Source: Halovenus aranensis
Lineage (GTDB): Archaea > Halobacteriota > Halobacteria > Halobacteriales > Haloarculaceae
Assembly: GCF_900100385.1 (NCBI RefSeq)
Contig: NZ_FNFC01000010.1
Span: 62,001 to 126,000, forward strand
Reading direction: 5' to 3'
Length of the DNA: 64,000 nucleotides
Translations under genes and position numbers: made by a program
In this document: positions 1-9,055 of the stretch, piece by piece
Numbering within the stretch: the stretch's first letter is position 1
Layout: every line of letters starts with the position of its first letter
Notes under the pieces: generated by a model
The model's input: only the letters and a program-made list of their open reading frames with translations
Told to the model about the DNA's origin: nothing
Database searches by the model: none

Positions 1-1
1 G

Positions 2-217
2 CGGGTCGTCGACGACGAGGAAGCGACCGTCCACAGCAGTTGGGAGCACGGAACTACTGCCTGGACACTCACAATTCACGACGTGACCAGCAACACGGTG
101 GTGTTCTGTCTCCGGACACCCGTCGACCGCGAGCGGTTCTACGGCGCGACCAACGGAGAGGCGGAGTCTGCACTCGACGCCCTCGGCGAGGATGCCTCCT
201 GGCAGCGGACGAACTGA
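2..217 (+). CDS. C-terminal part of an unrecognised protein (cut by window edge)
   Basis: An open frame enters from the left edge in phase 2 and stops with TGA at 215-217, giving the last 71 residues of a protein whose start lies outside the window. The visible part contains TVHSSWEHGTTAWTLTIHDV and ends DASWQRTN. I do not recognise the family. An archease is often found beside rtcB, so I considered it, but the ending does not look like archease. The gene lies 50 bp upstream of rtcB on the same strand and could share its transcript. Confidence 0.55.
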   Translation, partial: RVVDDEEATVHSSWEHGTTAWTLTIHDVTSNTVVFCLRTPVDRERFYGATNGEAESALDALGEDASWQRTN

Positions 218-267
218 GTCCGGCTCGCACGGAAGCATTCTTGAGCGTTCGACGCGGACGCTCCTGT

Positions 268-1728
268 ATGACCGAGAAAACGTTCGACGCCGGAGATTTC
301 ACCCTCGAACATGTCCGAGAACACGTCTGGGAGCTACCACAGGAGGGAGACATGCGCGTCCCCGCGCGCGTACTCGCAAACGAAGCGCTTCTCGAACAGA
401 TATCTGACGACAAGACACTCGAGCAACTCCGTAACACGACCCACCTGCCGGGCATCCAGGAGTACGCCATCTGCATGCCGGACGGCCACCAGGGGTACGG
501 GTTTCCTGTCGGCGGCGTCGCTGCCCTCGATGCCGAAGACGGCTGTATCAGTCCCGGAGCGGTCGGGTACGACATCAACTGCGGCGTCAGGATGGTGAAA
601 ACGAACCTGACGTACGACGACATTCAGGGAAACGAGGAAGAACTCCTCAACAGCCTGTTTGCGAACGTGCCGACCGGGCTCGGCGGCGGGGCGGTCGTCG
701 ACAACGCACCCGTCGAGGAGATTCTCGACCGGGGCGTCGAGTGGGCCGTCGAGGCAGGCTACGGTGTTGAGGCCGACCTCGCACACTGCGAAGACGAAGG
801 GGTTCGCCCCGAGGCCGACCCACAGACGGTCTCACAGAAGGCCAAAGACCGCGGACGCAACCAGGCAGGCAGTCTCGGCAGCGGCAACCACTTCCTCGAA
901 GTTCAGCGCGTGACTGACATCTACCGCGACGACGTGGCAGCGGAGTTTGGCCTCCGCGAGGACCAGATAGTCGTTCTCATCCACTGCGGTTCCCGCGGGC
1001 TCGGCCACCAGGTGTGTACCGACTACCTCCGTGATATCGAGCAGACCCACGAAGGCCTGCTCAACCAGCTTCCCAGCAAGGAACTCGCGGCGGCACCGGC
1101 CGGCTCACAGCTCGCCGAGGACTACTACGGCGCGATGTGTGCGGCCATCAACTTCGCGTGGACGAACCGCCAGCTCATCACCCACCAGACCAGACAGGTG
1201 TTCGAGCGCGTCTTTGACCGCTCCTGGGAGGAGATGGGAATGGAACTGCTGTACGACGTTTCACACAACATCGCCAAGAAGGAAGTCCACACTGTCGACG
1301 GCGAGGACAACGAGCTGTTCGTTCACCGGAAGGGGGCAACGCGTGCGTTCCCCGCCGGGCGACCGGAGCTTCCGCCGGCATACCGAGAGGTCGGCCAGCC
1401 GGTCATCATCCCCGGCAGCATGGGCGCAGGCAGCTACGTCCTCCGGGGCGGTGAACACTCGCTGGAGGAGACCTTCGGCTCGACCGCTCACGGTGCGGGC
1501 AGGCTGATGTCACGCACTCAGGCGAAAAACGAGTACTGGGGCGAAGACGTGATGGACGACCTGCGTGAGGACAATCAGATATACGTCAAGGCCGAAAGTG
1601 GTGCGACTGTCGCCGAAGAGGCCCCCGGCGTCTACAAAGATGTCGACGACGTCGTCTCGGTGTCGGACGCCCTCGGCATCGGTGATACGGTCGCCCGAAC
1701 GTACCCCGTCTGTAACATCAAAGGCTGA
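268..1728 (+). CDS. rtcB: RNA-splicing ligase RtcB
   Basis: 486 residues, close to the archaeal norm. RtcB joins RNA 2-prime,3-prime-cyclic phosphate or 3-prime phosphate ends to 5-prime OH ends with GTP and Mn2+, acting in tRNA exon ligation. All family blocks are visible: DGHQGYGFPVGGVAA (His74), GAVGYDINCGVRMVKTN (metal-ligand Cys105), QAGSLGSGNHFLEVQ, HCGSRGLGHQV, DVSHNIAK, GSMGAGSYVL and STAHGAGRLMSR, where His408 matches the guanylylated histidine. The frame is open upstream of 268, but the ATG at 268 begins MTEKTFDAGDF, which is the natural RtcB start, and residues before it show no family similarity. It converges with the pilin-like gene, 1 bp apart. No intein or insertion is seen. 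Confidence 0.97.
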   Translation: MTEKTFDAGDFTLEHVREHVWELPQEGDMRVPARVLANEALLEQISDDKTLEQLRNTTHLPGIQEYAICMPDGHQGYGFPVGGVAALDAEDGCISPGAVGYDINCGVRMVKTNLTYDDIQGNEEELLNSLFANVPTGLGGGAVVDNAPVEEILDRGVEWAVEAGYGVEADLAHCEDEGVRPEADPQTVSQKAKDRGRNQAGSLGSGNHFLEVQRVTDIYRDDVAAEFGLREDQIVVLIHCGSRGLGHQVCTDYLRDIEQTHEGLLNQLPSKELAAAPAGSQLAEDYYGAMCAAINFAWTNRQLITHQTRQVFERVFDRSWEEMGMELLYDVSHNIAKKEVHTVDGEDNELFVHRKGATRAFPAGRPELPPAYREVGQPVIIPGSMGAGSYVLRGGEHSLEETFGSTAHGAGRLMSRTQAKNEYWGEDVMDDLREDNQIYVKAESGATVAEEAPGVYKDVDDVVSVSDALGIGDTVARTYPVCNIKG

Positions 1729-1729
1729 C

Positions 1730-2236
1730 TCAGGATTCGGGCGCCTCGACTGGGCCGTCCTCGCCGTCGCCTTCGCTTGGCTCGTTCCAGCTTGCAAGGA
1801 GGACGCTCTCTGCTTCCTCGAACGGGTCGTCGTTCTCCTCGTTTCGCTGCCCTTCCGGATAGTAGCGAATCTCGATGTAGTCTTCTTCGTTGACCTCAGC
1901 GCCGTAGGCGTTTCCCGGGGCCAGACGCGTCGGGAGGTTGTTCGGTTCGACTGTCTCGTTGGGCGCGAGGCCTTCAATCTGTGCCCACGTCACCTCGCCC
2001 TGTGGCCCGGCGACGACGAGATTCCCGGCGCGCAAGCCGTCGCCGTCGTCGTAGAAGACGAGGAGGTGCTTGAGTTCCTCGGCGTACTCGAAGCTGAAGT
2101 CTGCACCGTACTCGTTGCTGTCGTCGTTGATAATTGTCACCGTCATTCCGACGGACGCAGTCGCGACGACAGTCATCACGACCAGAACGGCGACCCCGGT
2201 CCCCTCGGAGATGCCACGTGGTCCAATCGGACGCAT
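1730..2236 (-). CDS. Type IV pilin-like protein (archaeal pilin N-terminal domain)
   Basis: 168 residues. The N-terminus has a short basic leader, then RGISEGTGVAVLVVMTVVAT, which matches the haloarchaeal pilin pattern: a charged leader cut by prepilin peptidase PibD directly before a roughly 20-residue hydrophobic helix. The rest is a soluble, very acidic domain, with an FSFEYAEELKHLLVFYDDGD stretch typical of single-domain haloarchaeal pilins that carry the DUF1628-type N-terminus. It is probably displayed on the surface or built into a pilus. No pil biosynthesis genes are nearby, so it is an orphan. Assignment rests on the N-terminal signature; the exact pilus type is unknown. Confidence 0.75.
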   Translation of the reverse strand: MRPIGPRGISEGTGVAVLVVMTVVATASVGMTVTIINDDSNEYGADFSFEYAEELKHLLVFYDDGDGLRAGNLVVAGPQGEVTWAQIEGLAPNETVEPNNLPTRLAPGNAYGAEVNEEDYIEIRYYPEGQRNEENDDPFEEAESVLLASWNEPSEGDGEDGPVEAPES

Positions 2237-2279
2237 CAGTTTACGCTACTTGACGAGCGGGTAAATGTCGTTCGACTGG

Positions 2280-2414
2280 TCAGAGTAGGAAAAAAAGCCC
2301 GTAAGGGACCAAGAAGAGAAGCGCCGTCATCACGGCGAGGATAACCAGGTAGCCCGAGATGGTTCCCAGCGCAGTCGCGAACGATGGGTGGTCGAACGGT
2401 TCTGGGACGTTCAT
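2280..2414 (-). CDS. Small single-pass membrane protein (44 aa)
   Basis: ATG at 2412-2414 (minus strand) to TGA at 2280-2282 encodes 44 residues starting MNVPEPFDHPSFATALGTIS. From about residue 18 to the C-terminus (LVILAVMTALLFLVPYGLFF) the chain is almost entirely hydrophobic, so it is a tiny single-pass or hairpin membrane protein. It lies between the transducer gene and the pilin-like gene on the same strand. I know no function for it. The proline-rich acidic start followed by a clean hydrophobic helix argues for a real gene rather than chance. Confidence 0.6.
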   Translation of the reverse strand: MNVPEPFDHPSFATALGTISGYLVILAVMTALLFLVPYGLFFLL

Positions 2415-2453
2415 ACCGCGCATTCGTGGCGGAGTTGGAAAATAGTATCGCAG

Positions 2454-4712
2454 TCAGTTCGTCTGGAATCGGTCGAGCGTCTCGGACAACTGTGCCGCCT
2501 GCTCGGCGAGGTCGGTGACGTTCTCCGAGACCGAACTCATCGAGGCGGCCTGCTGTTCGGCGGTTGCCGCGGTGTTCTCGGCCTGTGTGGTCGTGCGCTC
2601 TGCGATTGAGGCCACCTCGTCGACCATGGCGACGACCCGTTCGGTCGAGGTTGCCTGCTCGTCGGCCGCCGCCGATATCTCGGCGATACCGTCGCTCGTC
2701 TCGGCGGCGTATTCGGCGACCTCTGAGAAGGCGGCCGCGGCGTTTTCGACTGATTCGGTGTGGTCGTCGACGTGCTGGCTCGCTGTCTGGACGGCCTCGG
2801 CCGACTCCCGTGTCTGGCCCCGAATCGCTTCGAGGCGGCGCTCGACCTCGTCGGCGGCTTCCTTCGCGTCTTCGGAGAGGGTTTTGACTTCGTTTGCGAC
2901 GACCGCGAACCCGTCTCCGCCGCCGCCGTCTGCGCTCGCCCTGGCGGCCTCGATATTCGCGTTCAGCGCCAGGATGCTCGTCTGCTCGGCGATGTCGGCC
3001 ATCCGGGCAATCAGGCCGTCGACCTGTTTGACCTGGTCTTCCAGTTGTGCAATCTCCTCGACGGCGCGCTGGGACTCTGACTGAATTGTCTCCATTCCCT
3101 CGATTGCGGCCTGTGCGTCCTCGCGTCCCTCTTGGCCCGTCTCGGCGGTCTCCTGTGCGACCGAGGCAACTTCGTCCGAGGAGGCCGCAATCTCTTCGAT
3201 GGTCGCCGAGAGGTCGTTCATCTCTGCGGTCACCGCCTGGAGCTCGTCGCTTTGCTCCATTGCGCCGCTCGAAATCTCTTGAACCGCCTGGCTCACGTCC
3301 TCGCTCGCGACGCGAATCTCCTCGCTGGAGGCGGTGACGTCCTCGCTCTCGGTCGCCACCTCGTCGGCGAAGGTCGTAATCTCCTGAATCGTCGCCGCGA
3401 ACTCCTCGAGCATCGCGTTGAAATCGCGTGCAATCGCCGCCATCGCCTCGTTGTCGTTGTTCGCGTCCATCCGAACGGTGAGGTCGCCGTCGGCTGCCTG
3501 GCGCATCACGTCGCTGTACCGGTCGGCAGAGGCCTCGATTTGCTCGTTTATCGCCTCGGCTTCCTCGCGGGCGCTGGCCGCTTTCTCGCGGGCTGTCTCG
3601 GCTCGTTCCCGTGCCTCGTTTGCCTCAGACAGGGCGTCCTCGGCCTGGGTAATCCGTTCCCGGAGCGAGTCACGCATGCTGGCGAAGCCGGCGTACAGTT
3701 CACCGATTTCGTCGGTCCGCGAGGTCTCGAACTCCACGGAGAGGTTCCCTTTCTCCATCTCGGTCGCGCGCTCGTTGAGCGCCGTAATCGAGTTGGTGAT
3801 AGAGCGTCCGCCGACGACGCCGACGACGATTAACACGCCGAACACCAGCGCGAGCATGACCACGAAGCTCTCGATGACGCTGTCTCTGATGGCGAACGCC
3901 TCCCCTTGGGGGCTGCTGGTGACGATTGTCAGCCCCGTGTCGCCGATGGGTTCGCTGCCGTGAATCTCGCCGCCAGTCTGGGTAACAGTCGCGTTTCCGT
4001 CACCCGACTGGTCGCGCTGAACGACTGCCGAGTCGACGCCCTCCTCTCCGAAGAGTGCATCGCCGTCCTGATTGGCGAGGATTGTCCGCGAGTCGGCTAT
4101 CGTCTGCCCGAACTCGGGGCCACCGGCGGCAGGCACCTCACCGATGAGTACGTGAGAGGGGTCGAGCAGGCGCTGGCGACCGAAACCGACGACTGTCTCG
4201 CCGGTCGCTGACGTGTACGTAGACGGCGTGGTGAACTCGCTTGACCTCGTGACGACCGTCTCGTTGACACGCTCGAAGATGTTCTCGCCGACCGCCTGGT
4301 CGGCCGAACTCGCAAGCACTTCGCCACTTTCCCTGTCGACGAGGTGAATCTGTGTGAAGTAGTCGGAGTCGTCACGCCCTCGCGTGAGCAAGTCGCTTCG
4401 CACCCGCTCGTTGTCGACATCCAGCCCTTCCTCCCCGGCAATCTGTTCCAGATTGTCGAACCGATTGCCCTGCCAGGCAGTGTAGATGTCGGCGTGGAGC
4501 CCTGCCGTCTCCTCGACCTGGGTCGTGACCTGTGAATCCAGTTCGTCTGCGATGCTTGTCTGGAAAAACAGTGCAATAACTCCGATGAGAAAGACGATAA
4601 GGAGGATTCCAACGATGAACTTTGCCAGCAGATTATCTGAGACGAGAGACGGAACGAAACGTCGTATCCCCGTATCCTGTTGGTTCGTATTCACTTCCGT
4701 CAGTTCTCCCAT
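2454..4712 (-). CDS. Methyl-accepting chemotaxis protein / haloarchaeal transducer (Htr type)
   Basis: 752 residues. Transmembrane helix 1 spans about residues 31-51 and helix 2 about 278-300, enclosing a roughly 225-residue extracellular domain of dCache-like size. A HAMP domain follows (about 300-355), then a helical stretch and a second HAMP-like unit (about 395-445), then the long coiled-coil signalling domain. The hairpin tip, which contacts CheW and CheA, reads MADIAEQTSILALNANIEAA and continues with FAVVANEVKTLSEDA. Glu/Gln-rich flanks are likely CheR/CheB methylation sites. The ligand cannot be read from sequence. It is divergent from livH of transporter cluster 1, so it may sense related nutrients (inference). 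Confidence 0.93.
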   Translation of the reverse strand: MGELTEVNTNQQDTGIRRFVPSLVSDNLLAKFIVGILLIVFLIGVIALFFQTSIADELDSQVTTQVEETAGLHADIYTAWQGNRFDNLEQIAGEEGLDVDNERVRSDLLTRGRDDSDYFTQIHLVDRESGEVLASSADQAVGENIFERVNETVVTRSSEFTTPSTYTSATGETVVGFGRQRLLDPSHVLIGEVPAAGGPEFGQTIADSRTILANQDGDALFGEEGVDSAVVQRDQSGDGNATVTQTGGEIHGSEPIGDTGLTIVTSSPQGEAFAIRDSVIESFVVMLALVFGVLIVVGVVGGRSITNSITALNERATEMEKGNLSVEFETSRTDEIGELYAGFASMRDSLRERITQAEDALSEANEARERAETAREKAASAREEAEAINEQIEASADRYSDVMRQAADGDLTVRMDANNDNEAMAAIARDFNAMLEEFAATIQEITTFADEVATESEDVTASSEEIRVASEDVSQAVQEISSGAMEQSDELQAVTAEMNDLSATIEEIAASSDEVASVAQETAETGQEGREDAQAAIEGMETIQSESQRAVEEIAQLEDQVKQVDGLIARMADIAEQTSILALNANIEAARASADGGGGDGFAVVANEVKTLSEDAKEAADEVERRLEAIRGQTRESAEAVQTASQHVDDHTESVENAAAAFSEVAEYAAETSDGIAEISAAADEQATSTERVVAMVDEVASIAERTTTQAENTAATAEQQAASMSSVSENVTDLAEQAAQLSETLDRFQTN

Positions 4713-4847
4713 GGACGGTAATGAGTAGCATATGACTTTAATTTAACCTGCATGTCCTTCAGGAAGCGAGGTGGTTGGAGTTGTTGAGTGATAATCCCAC
4801 ACAACAGCGTGAACTATTTACAGGATGAACATGATTTAGCAAACAGC

Positions 4848-6005
4848 ATGGCACGCTTTCAGTTGTTCTCCGAGGACTCTGAGACGCCAGTGGTCGATGC
4901 AATCCGGGGCCGGGTGCTGCTGACGCTCGCACTCGGAGTGGCCGTGATGTTGTTGCTCGACTTGCTCGCCGGCCTGGCGGGTATCGAGATCGCCGAATTT
5001 GGCGGCAGAACACTCGGGGGAGAAATAGAGCTCAGTACCGTCGGAAAGCGCATCTGGACGGGAACGATAGTTGGACTGATATTCGGGCTCGCTGGAATCG
5101 GACTTTCGATGACATACAGTATCCTCAACTTCGCGAACTTTTCACACGGCGACCTGTTCACCACGGGAGCGTTTACCGGGTGGGGGGTCGCGCTGCTGGT
5201 TGCCGGTTGGGGTGTCGGCGACGCAGGGTATCTGTTGCTCGCACGGTCTGGGACCGGTCCCAGTTCGACCGATATCGGGGCATCAATTATTGCCTCGCCA
5301 CTTGCGATACTCATCGGTGTCGTCGTCGCGGCGGTTGCGACGACAGGCGTTGCGCTGCTTGCCGACCGATTCGTGTACAGACCGATGCGCGACCGGGGCG
5401 GAATCCCGCTTCTCATCGCCTCGATTGGCGTTGCACTCGCGCTTCGGTCGACAGTCCAGTTCGTCTACGGTCCCCAAACACGGGGCGTCACCGGAACCGA
5501 GGGCATCGAGCGGACAGACTTCCTCGGCACGGGTCTCTCGGTCGACCTCCATCAGGTGACGCTACTCGTCGTCGCGCTGGGACTGATGATTGCGATGCAT
5601 CTCCTGTTGCAGCGGACAAAACTGGGGAAGGCGATGCGCGCGATGGCCGACAACAAGGACCTCGCGCTCGTCACCGGTATCCCGACAGAGCGTATCGTCC
5701 GCGCGACTTGGATACTCGGGGCCAGCCTCGCCGGTATCGCCGGCTTCCTGTACGTGCTCGAACGCGGGACGATGAACTACAACGTCGGCTGGTTCCTCCT
5801 GTTGTTCATCTTCGCGGGGGTTATCCTCGGTGGCATCGGCTCCATCTACGGGGCGATTGCCGGCGGCCTCGTCATCGGCTTCGTCCACGAGGTCTCGCTC
5901 ATCTGGATCTCCTCTGATTTCAACGCCGCTGCCGCGTTCCTGATTATGATTCTCGTCTTGCTGTACCGGCCCGAGGGCATCTTCGGAGGGGTGACAACTG
6001 CATGA
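4848..6005 (+). CDS. livH: HAAT-family ABC permease, LivH type (cluster 1)
   Basis: 385 residues from the ATG at 4848 (MARFQLFSEDSE). This start is preferred over the GTG at 4788 because the extra 20 residues are polar and unlike LivH. LivH is one of two membrane subunits of a hydrophobic amino acid uptake ABC transporter. The family N-terminal signature GLSMTYSILNFANFSHGDLF is present, as is the cytoplasmic coupling segment AMRAMADNKDLALVTGI before the ATPase-facing helices, and a GGIGSIYGAIAGGLVIGF block near the end. It opens the livHMGF operon and overlaps livM by 4 nt (ATGA). No binding-protein gene accompanies it. Confidence 0.93.
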   Translation: MARFQLFSEDSETPVVDAIRGRVLLTLALGVAVMLLLDLLAGLAGIEIAEFGGRTLGGEIELSTVGKRIWTGTIVGLIFGLAGIGLSMTYSILNFANFSHGDLFTTGAFTGWGVALLVAGWGVGDAGYLLLARSGTGPSSTDIGASIIASPLAILIGVVVAAVATTGVALLADRFVYRPMRDRGGIPLLIASIGVALALRSTVQFVYGPQTRGVTGTEGIERTDFLGTGLSVDLHQVTLLVVALGLMIAMHLLLQRTKLGKAMRAMADNKDLALVTGIPTERIVRATWILGASLAGIAGFLYVLERGTMNYNVGWFLLLFIFAGVILGGIGSIYGAIAGGLVIGFVHEVSLIWISSDFNAAAAFLIMILVLLYRPEGIFGGVTTA

Positions 6006-7342
6006 CAGCCAGCGAGGCGACACAACCGGGGCTGCGCGACCGGTTCATCGGCTGGATTGAGCAAAGCGACCGGCGCATCGTGCTCGCGACGGTCGCGTTC
6101 GTCTACGGCGTGTTCGCGATACTCGTCATCCTCGAACAGGGCCTGGGACTCGGGACCGTCAACTCGATTTTCGGTGCCTGGCGGACCATCACGTTCCTGT
6201 TTGCCGCGTACGCGTTGCTCACGCTGGCGCTGAACCTCCACTGGGGGTACACCGGGATGTTCAACATCGGCGTTGCGGGCTTTATGGCCGTCGGCGTCTA
6301 CACGATGGGACTGCTCAGTACATCGCCGGACGCCCTTTCGGGACAGGGGCTTGGCCTGCCGCTGCCGATTGGTATCCTCGGCGGGATGATTGCCGCTGCA
6401 CTCGTCGGGCTCGTCGCCGCGATTCCCGCCCTCCGGGTGAGCGCGGACTACTTGGCGATTGTTACGCTCGGGCTCTCTGAGATTATTCGCCTCTCGGCCG
6501 GCTCTCGGACGCTGTCGAACTGGACGACGAACACCTTCGGCGCCGGTACCGGCGGTGGGAGCGGGATGGACCTACCCGACCGGCCGACGGATTTCATCTT
6601 CAACAGCTCGATCGGTGAGTCCATCGCCGACGTGTTCACTGTCGATGTCCCCAGAATCGACATGCTGTTGTTCGAATTCGGCAACAGAGAGGTGACGCTG
6701 ATCAGTTCGTCGATTCTCAGTGACTTCGTCTGGACGTTCGTGATGTTGCTGGTGCTGGCCGGCGTCTACTGGATGGTCCGGCGCATCGGCTACTCGCCGT
6801 TCGGGCGGGTGCTGAAAGCTATCCGCGAAGACGAACTCGTTGCACAGTCACTCGGGAAAGACACCCGTCGTTTCAAAATCAAGGTGTTCATGCTCGGCTG
6901 TGCGCTGATGGGGCTGGCTGGGATACTCTGGCAGGGGAGTCAGGGCTTTGCCAATCCCAACTCTTACCGGCCAGTCGTCACGTTCTACGCCTTCATCGCG
7001 CTGATTATCGGCGGGTCCGGCTCGAACACCGGCAGCGTCGTCGGCTCGATTCTGTTCGTGGGACTGCTCTTCGAGGGGCCCCGACAGGTCGGTGCGATTA
7101 TCAGTGCCCGTCTCAACCTCGCGGACGCGCCCGGAACTTTCGACGGCGCAGTCGCGCCACTGGCACAACTCGACGTGACGCCGTTTCTCGCCTACGCGGT
7201 GGACAACATCGCGCCGCTGCAGTTCGTGTTGCTCGGCGTCGTGTTGATTATCATCATCCAGAAACGCCCCGACGGCGTCCTCGGTGACCGGACCGAGACT
7301 GCCGCCGCAATCGACCTGCACAAGGAGGAGACTAATGAGTGA
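6002..7342 (+). CDS. livM: HAAT-family ABC permease, LivM type (cluster 1)
   Basis: 446 residues. This is the second membrane subunit of transporter cluster 1. LivM hallmarks are ALNLHWGYTGMFNIGVAGFM after the first helices, PALRVSADYLAIVTLGLSEI, and the coupling segment FGRVLKAIREDELVAQSLGK. The C-terminus ends in a charged tail, EAAIDLHKEETNE-like. It overlaps livH by 4 nt and livG by 8 nt, so translation is likely coupled. About residues 180-235 form a longer extracellular loop (GAGTGGGSGMDLPDRP onward) than in clusters 2 and 3, which could matter for docking a binding protein. Confidence 0.93.
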   Translation: MTASEATQPGLRDRFIGWIEQSDRRIVLATVAFVYGVFAILVILEQGLGLGTVNSIFGAWRTITFLFAAYALLTLALNLHWGYTGMFNIGVAGFMAVGVYTMGLLSTSPDALSGQGLGLPLPIGILGGMIAAALVGLVAAIPALRVSADYLAIVTLGLSEIIRLSAGSRTLSNWTTNTFGAGTGGGSGMDLPDRPTDFIFNSSIGESIADVFTVDVPRIDMLLFEFGNREVTLISSSILSDFVWTFVMLLVLAGVYWMVRRIGYSPFGRVLKAIREDELVAQSLGKDTRRFKIKVFMLGCALMGLAGILWQGSQGFANPNSYRPVVTFYAFIALIIGGSGSNTGSVVGSILFVGLLFEGPRQVGAIISARLNLADAPGTFDGAVAPLAQLDVTPFLAYAVDNIAPLQFVLLGVVLIIIIQKRPDGVLGDRTETAAAIDLHKEETNE

Positions 7343-8153
7343 CGCAACCACGACCCCGCCGGCGGAGACCACCACGGAGACGGCCGCGACGCCGCTCCGG
7401 GTCGAAGGGCTAGAGAAACGGTTCGGTGGCATCGTTGCCGTCGACGACGCGAGCTTCGACGTGAAAGCCGGAACAGTAACTGGCCTTATCGGTCCCAACG
7501 GCGCCGGGAAGTCGACGACGTTCAACTGTATCACCGGCGCACTCACGCCGACCGACGGTGAGGTGTACTTTCAGGGTGAGAAGATAACCGGGATGCGCCC
7601 CGAGCAAATCGCCAACCGCGGACTCGTCCGCACCTTCCAGATTGCGCGGGCGCTCTCGGAGATGACTGTCCTAGAGAACCTGATGCTCGCGCCGAAAGCA
7701 CAGCAAGGCGAGAAGCTGTGGCGCTCGGTTGTGCCAGGTGCCCGCCAGGGCGTCGTTGACCAGGAAACTGAGCTACGCGAGCGTGTCTGGGAGACACTGG
7801 AATTTTTCGAAATCGACCATCTCGCCTACGAGAAGGCGGAGAATCTCTCTGGTGGGCAACAGAAGCTACTCGAGATGTCGCGGGCGATGATGACTGAACC
7901 CGAGATGCTGTTGCTCGACGAGCCGATGGCTGGTGTCAACCCGACACTCGAAGACAAACTCCTCGACCGCATTCACTCGCTGCGCGAGGACGGCTACACG
8001 TTCCTGCTCGTCGAACACGATATGGACGTCATCATGGAGGAATGTGAACGAGTCATCGTCATGCATCAGGGGTCGATTCTCGCCGACGGCAACCCCGACG
8101 AGATTCGTGACAACGAACAGGTCATCGAGGCGTATCTAGGTGAGGATATATGA
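7335..8153 (+). CDS. livG: HAAT-family ABC ATP-binding protein, LivG type (cluster 1)
   Basis: 272 residues from the ATG at 7335 (MSDATTTPPAETTTETAATP), a Thr-rich start before the ATPase domain; the open frame upstream overlaps livM and is not similar to LivG. Walker A is GPNGAGKST, the signature is LSGGQQKLLEMSRA, Walker B is MLLLDEPMAGVNP and the switch His lies in LLVEHDMDVIM. LivG powers uptake together with LivF. It overlaps livM by 8 nt and livF by 4 nt. Confidence 0.94.
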   Translation: MSDATTTPPAETTTETAATPLRVEGLEKRFGGIVAVDDASFDVKAGTVTGLIGPNGAGKSTTFNCITGALTPTDGEVYFQGEKITGMRPEQIANRGLVRTFQIARALSEMTVLENLMLAPKAQQGEKLWRSVVPGARQGVVDQETELRERVWETLEFFEIDHLAYEKAENLSGGQQKLLEMSRAMMTEPEMLLLDEPMAGVNPTLEDKLLDRIHSLREDGYTFLLVEHDMDVIMEECERVIVMHQGSILADGNPDEIRDNEQVIEAYLGEDI

Positions 8154-8956
8154 GCGAACAGGAGACACCGACGGAGCCGACAGGGGAGTCGACCGACGAA
8201 GAGCACGGAGACGTTTCGGCGAAGACCGACCCGCTCGCGGCAGCGCCCGAAGAGTCACTGCTGGAGGTGCGTGACCTCGACGCCGGGTACGGCGACCTCC
8301 AGATTCTCGAAGACGTCGACCTCGACGTCGGTGACGGCGAGTACGTCACGGTCGTCGGTCCCAACGGTGCGGGCAAATCGACCGTGATGAAATCTGTCTT
8401 CGGGCTGACGACGTACATGGGGGGGACGGTCGTCTTCGACGAGGAGGAAATTCACGGCCTGCGGCCCGAGGAGATTATCTACAAGGGAATCAGTTACGTC
8501 CCGCAAAACGACAACATCTTTCCGACGCTCTCGGTCCAGGAGAACCTGGAGATGGGTGCATACATTCTGGACGAGGTCCCACAGGACCGCCTTCAGGACG
8601 TGTACGACCGGTTCCCGATTCTCGAAGACCGGAAATCACAGAAAGCCGGCTCGATGTCTGGCGGCCAGCGCCAGATGGTCGCTATGGGGCGGGCGCTGAT
8701 GCTCGACCCGGACCTGCTGTTGCTCGACGAGCCCTCTGCTGGCCTCGCGCCGGACCTCGTCGAGGAGATGTTCGACCGCATCGACCGCATCAACGACGAC
8801 GGGACGGCGATACTGATGGTCGAGCAGAACGCGAAAGAGGCTCTGCGGCGGTGCGACCGGGGATACGTACTCGCACAGGGCCAGAACGGCTACGTCGACA
8901 CCGGCGACCGCCTGCTTGCAGACGAGGAGGTTCGTCAGCAGTTCCTTGGCGGCTGA
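8150..8956 (+). CDS. livF: HAAT-family ABC ATP-binding protein, LivF type (cluster 1)
   Basis: 268 residues. A low-complexity acidic leader of about 38 residues precedes the ATPase domain, which starts LLEVRDLDAGYGDLQIL. Walker A is GPNGAGKST, the signature is MSGGQRQMVAMGRA, Walker B is LLLLDEPSAGLAP, and ILMVEQNAKEALRRCDRGYV carries the LivF-type Gln-Asn in place of the usual switch His. It ends RQQFLGG, as is usual for LivF. It is the last gene of the livHMGF operon. The long leader is unusual for LivF, but the ATG at 8150 overlaps livG by 4 nt, which supports it. Confidence 0.94.
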   Translation: MSEQETPTEPTGESTDEEHGDVSAKTDPLAAAPEESLLEVRDLDAGYGDLQILEDVDLDVGDGEYVTVVGPNGAGKSTVMKSVFGLTTYMGGTVVFDEEEIHGLRPEEIIYKGISYVPQNDNIFPTLSVQENLEMGAYILDEVPQDRLQDVYDRFPILEDRKSQKAGSMSGGQRQMVAMGRALMLDPDLLLLDEPSAGLAPDLVEEMFDRIDRINDDGTAILMVEQNAKEALRRCDRGYVLAQGQNGYVDTGDRLLADEEVRQQFLGG

Positions 8957-9055
8957 CCGGCCGATTCTCTGCCGACACATAGCCGGTGGACCGCAACATG
9001 TGACTCTCCGCGGGCCGCCCGCCGACAGCAACACTCCAGTCCACGGCCCTCACAG

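Noticed and set aside
2-217. Archease as identity of the truncated first gene
   Set aside because: Archease often neighbours rtcB, but the visible C-terminus lacks the family ending.
4788-4847. Upstream GTG start for livH of cluster 1
   Set aside because: The extra 20 residues are polar and unlike LivH; the ATG at 4848 gives a normal start.
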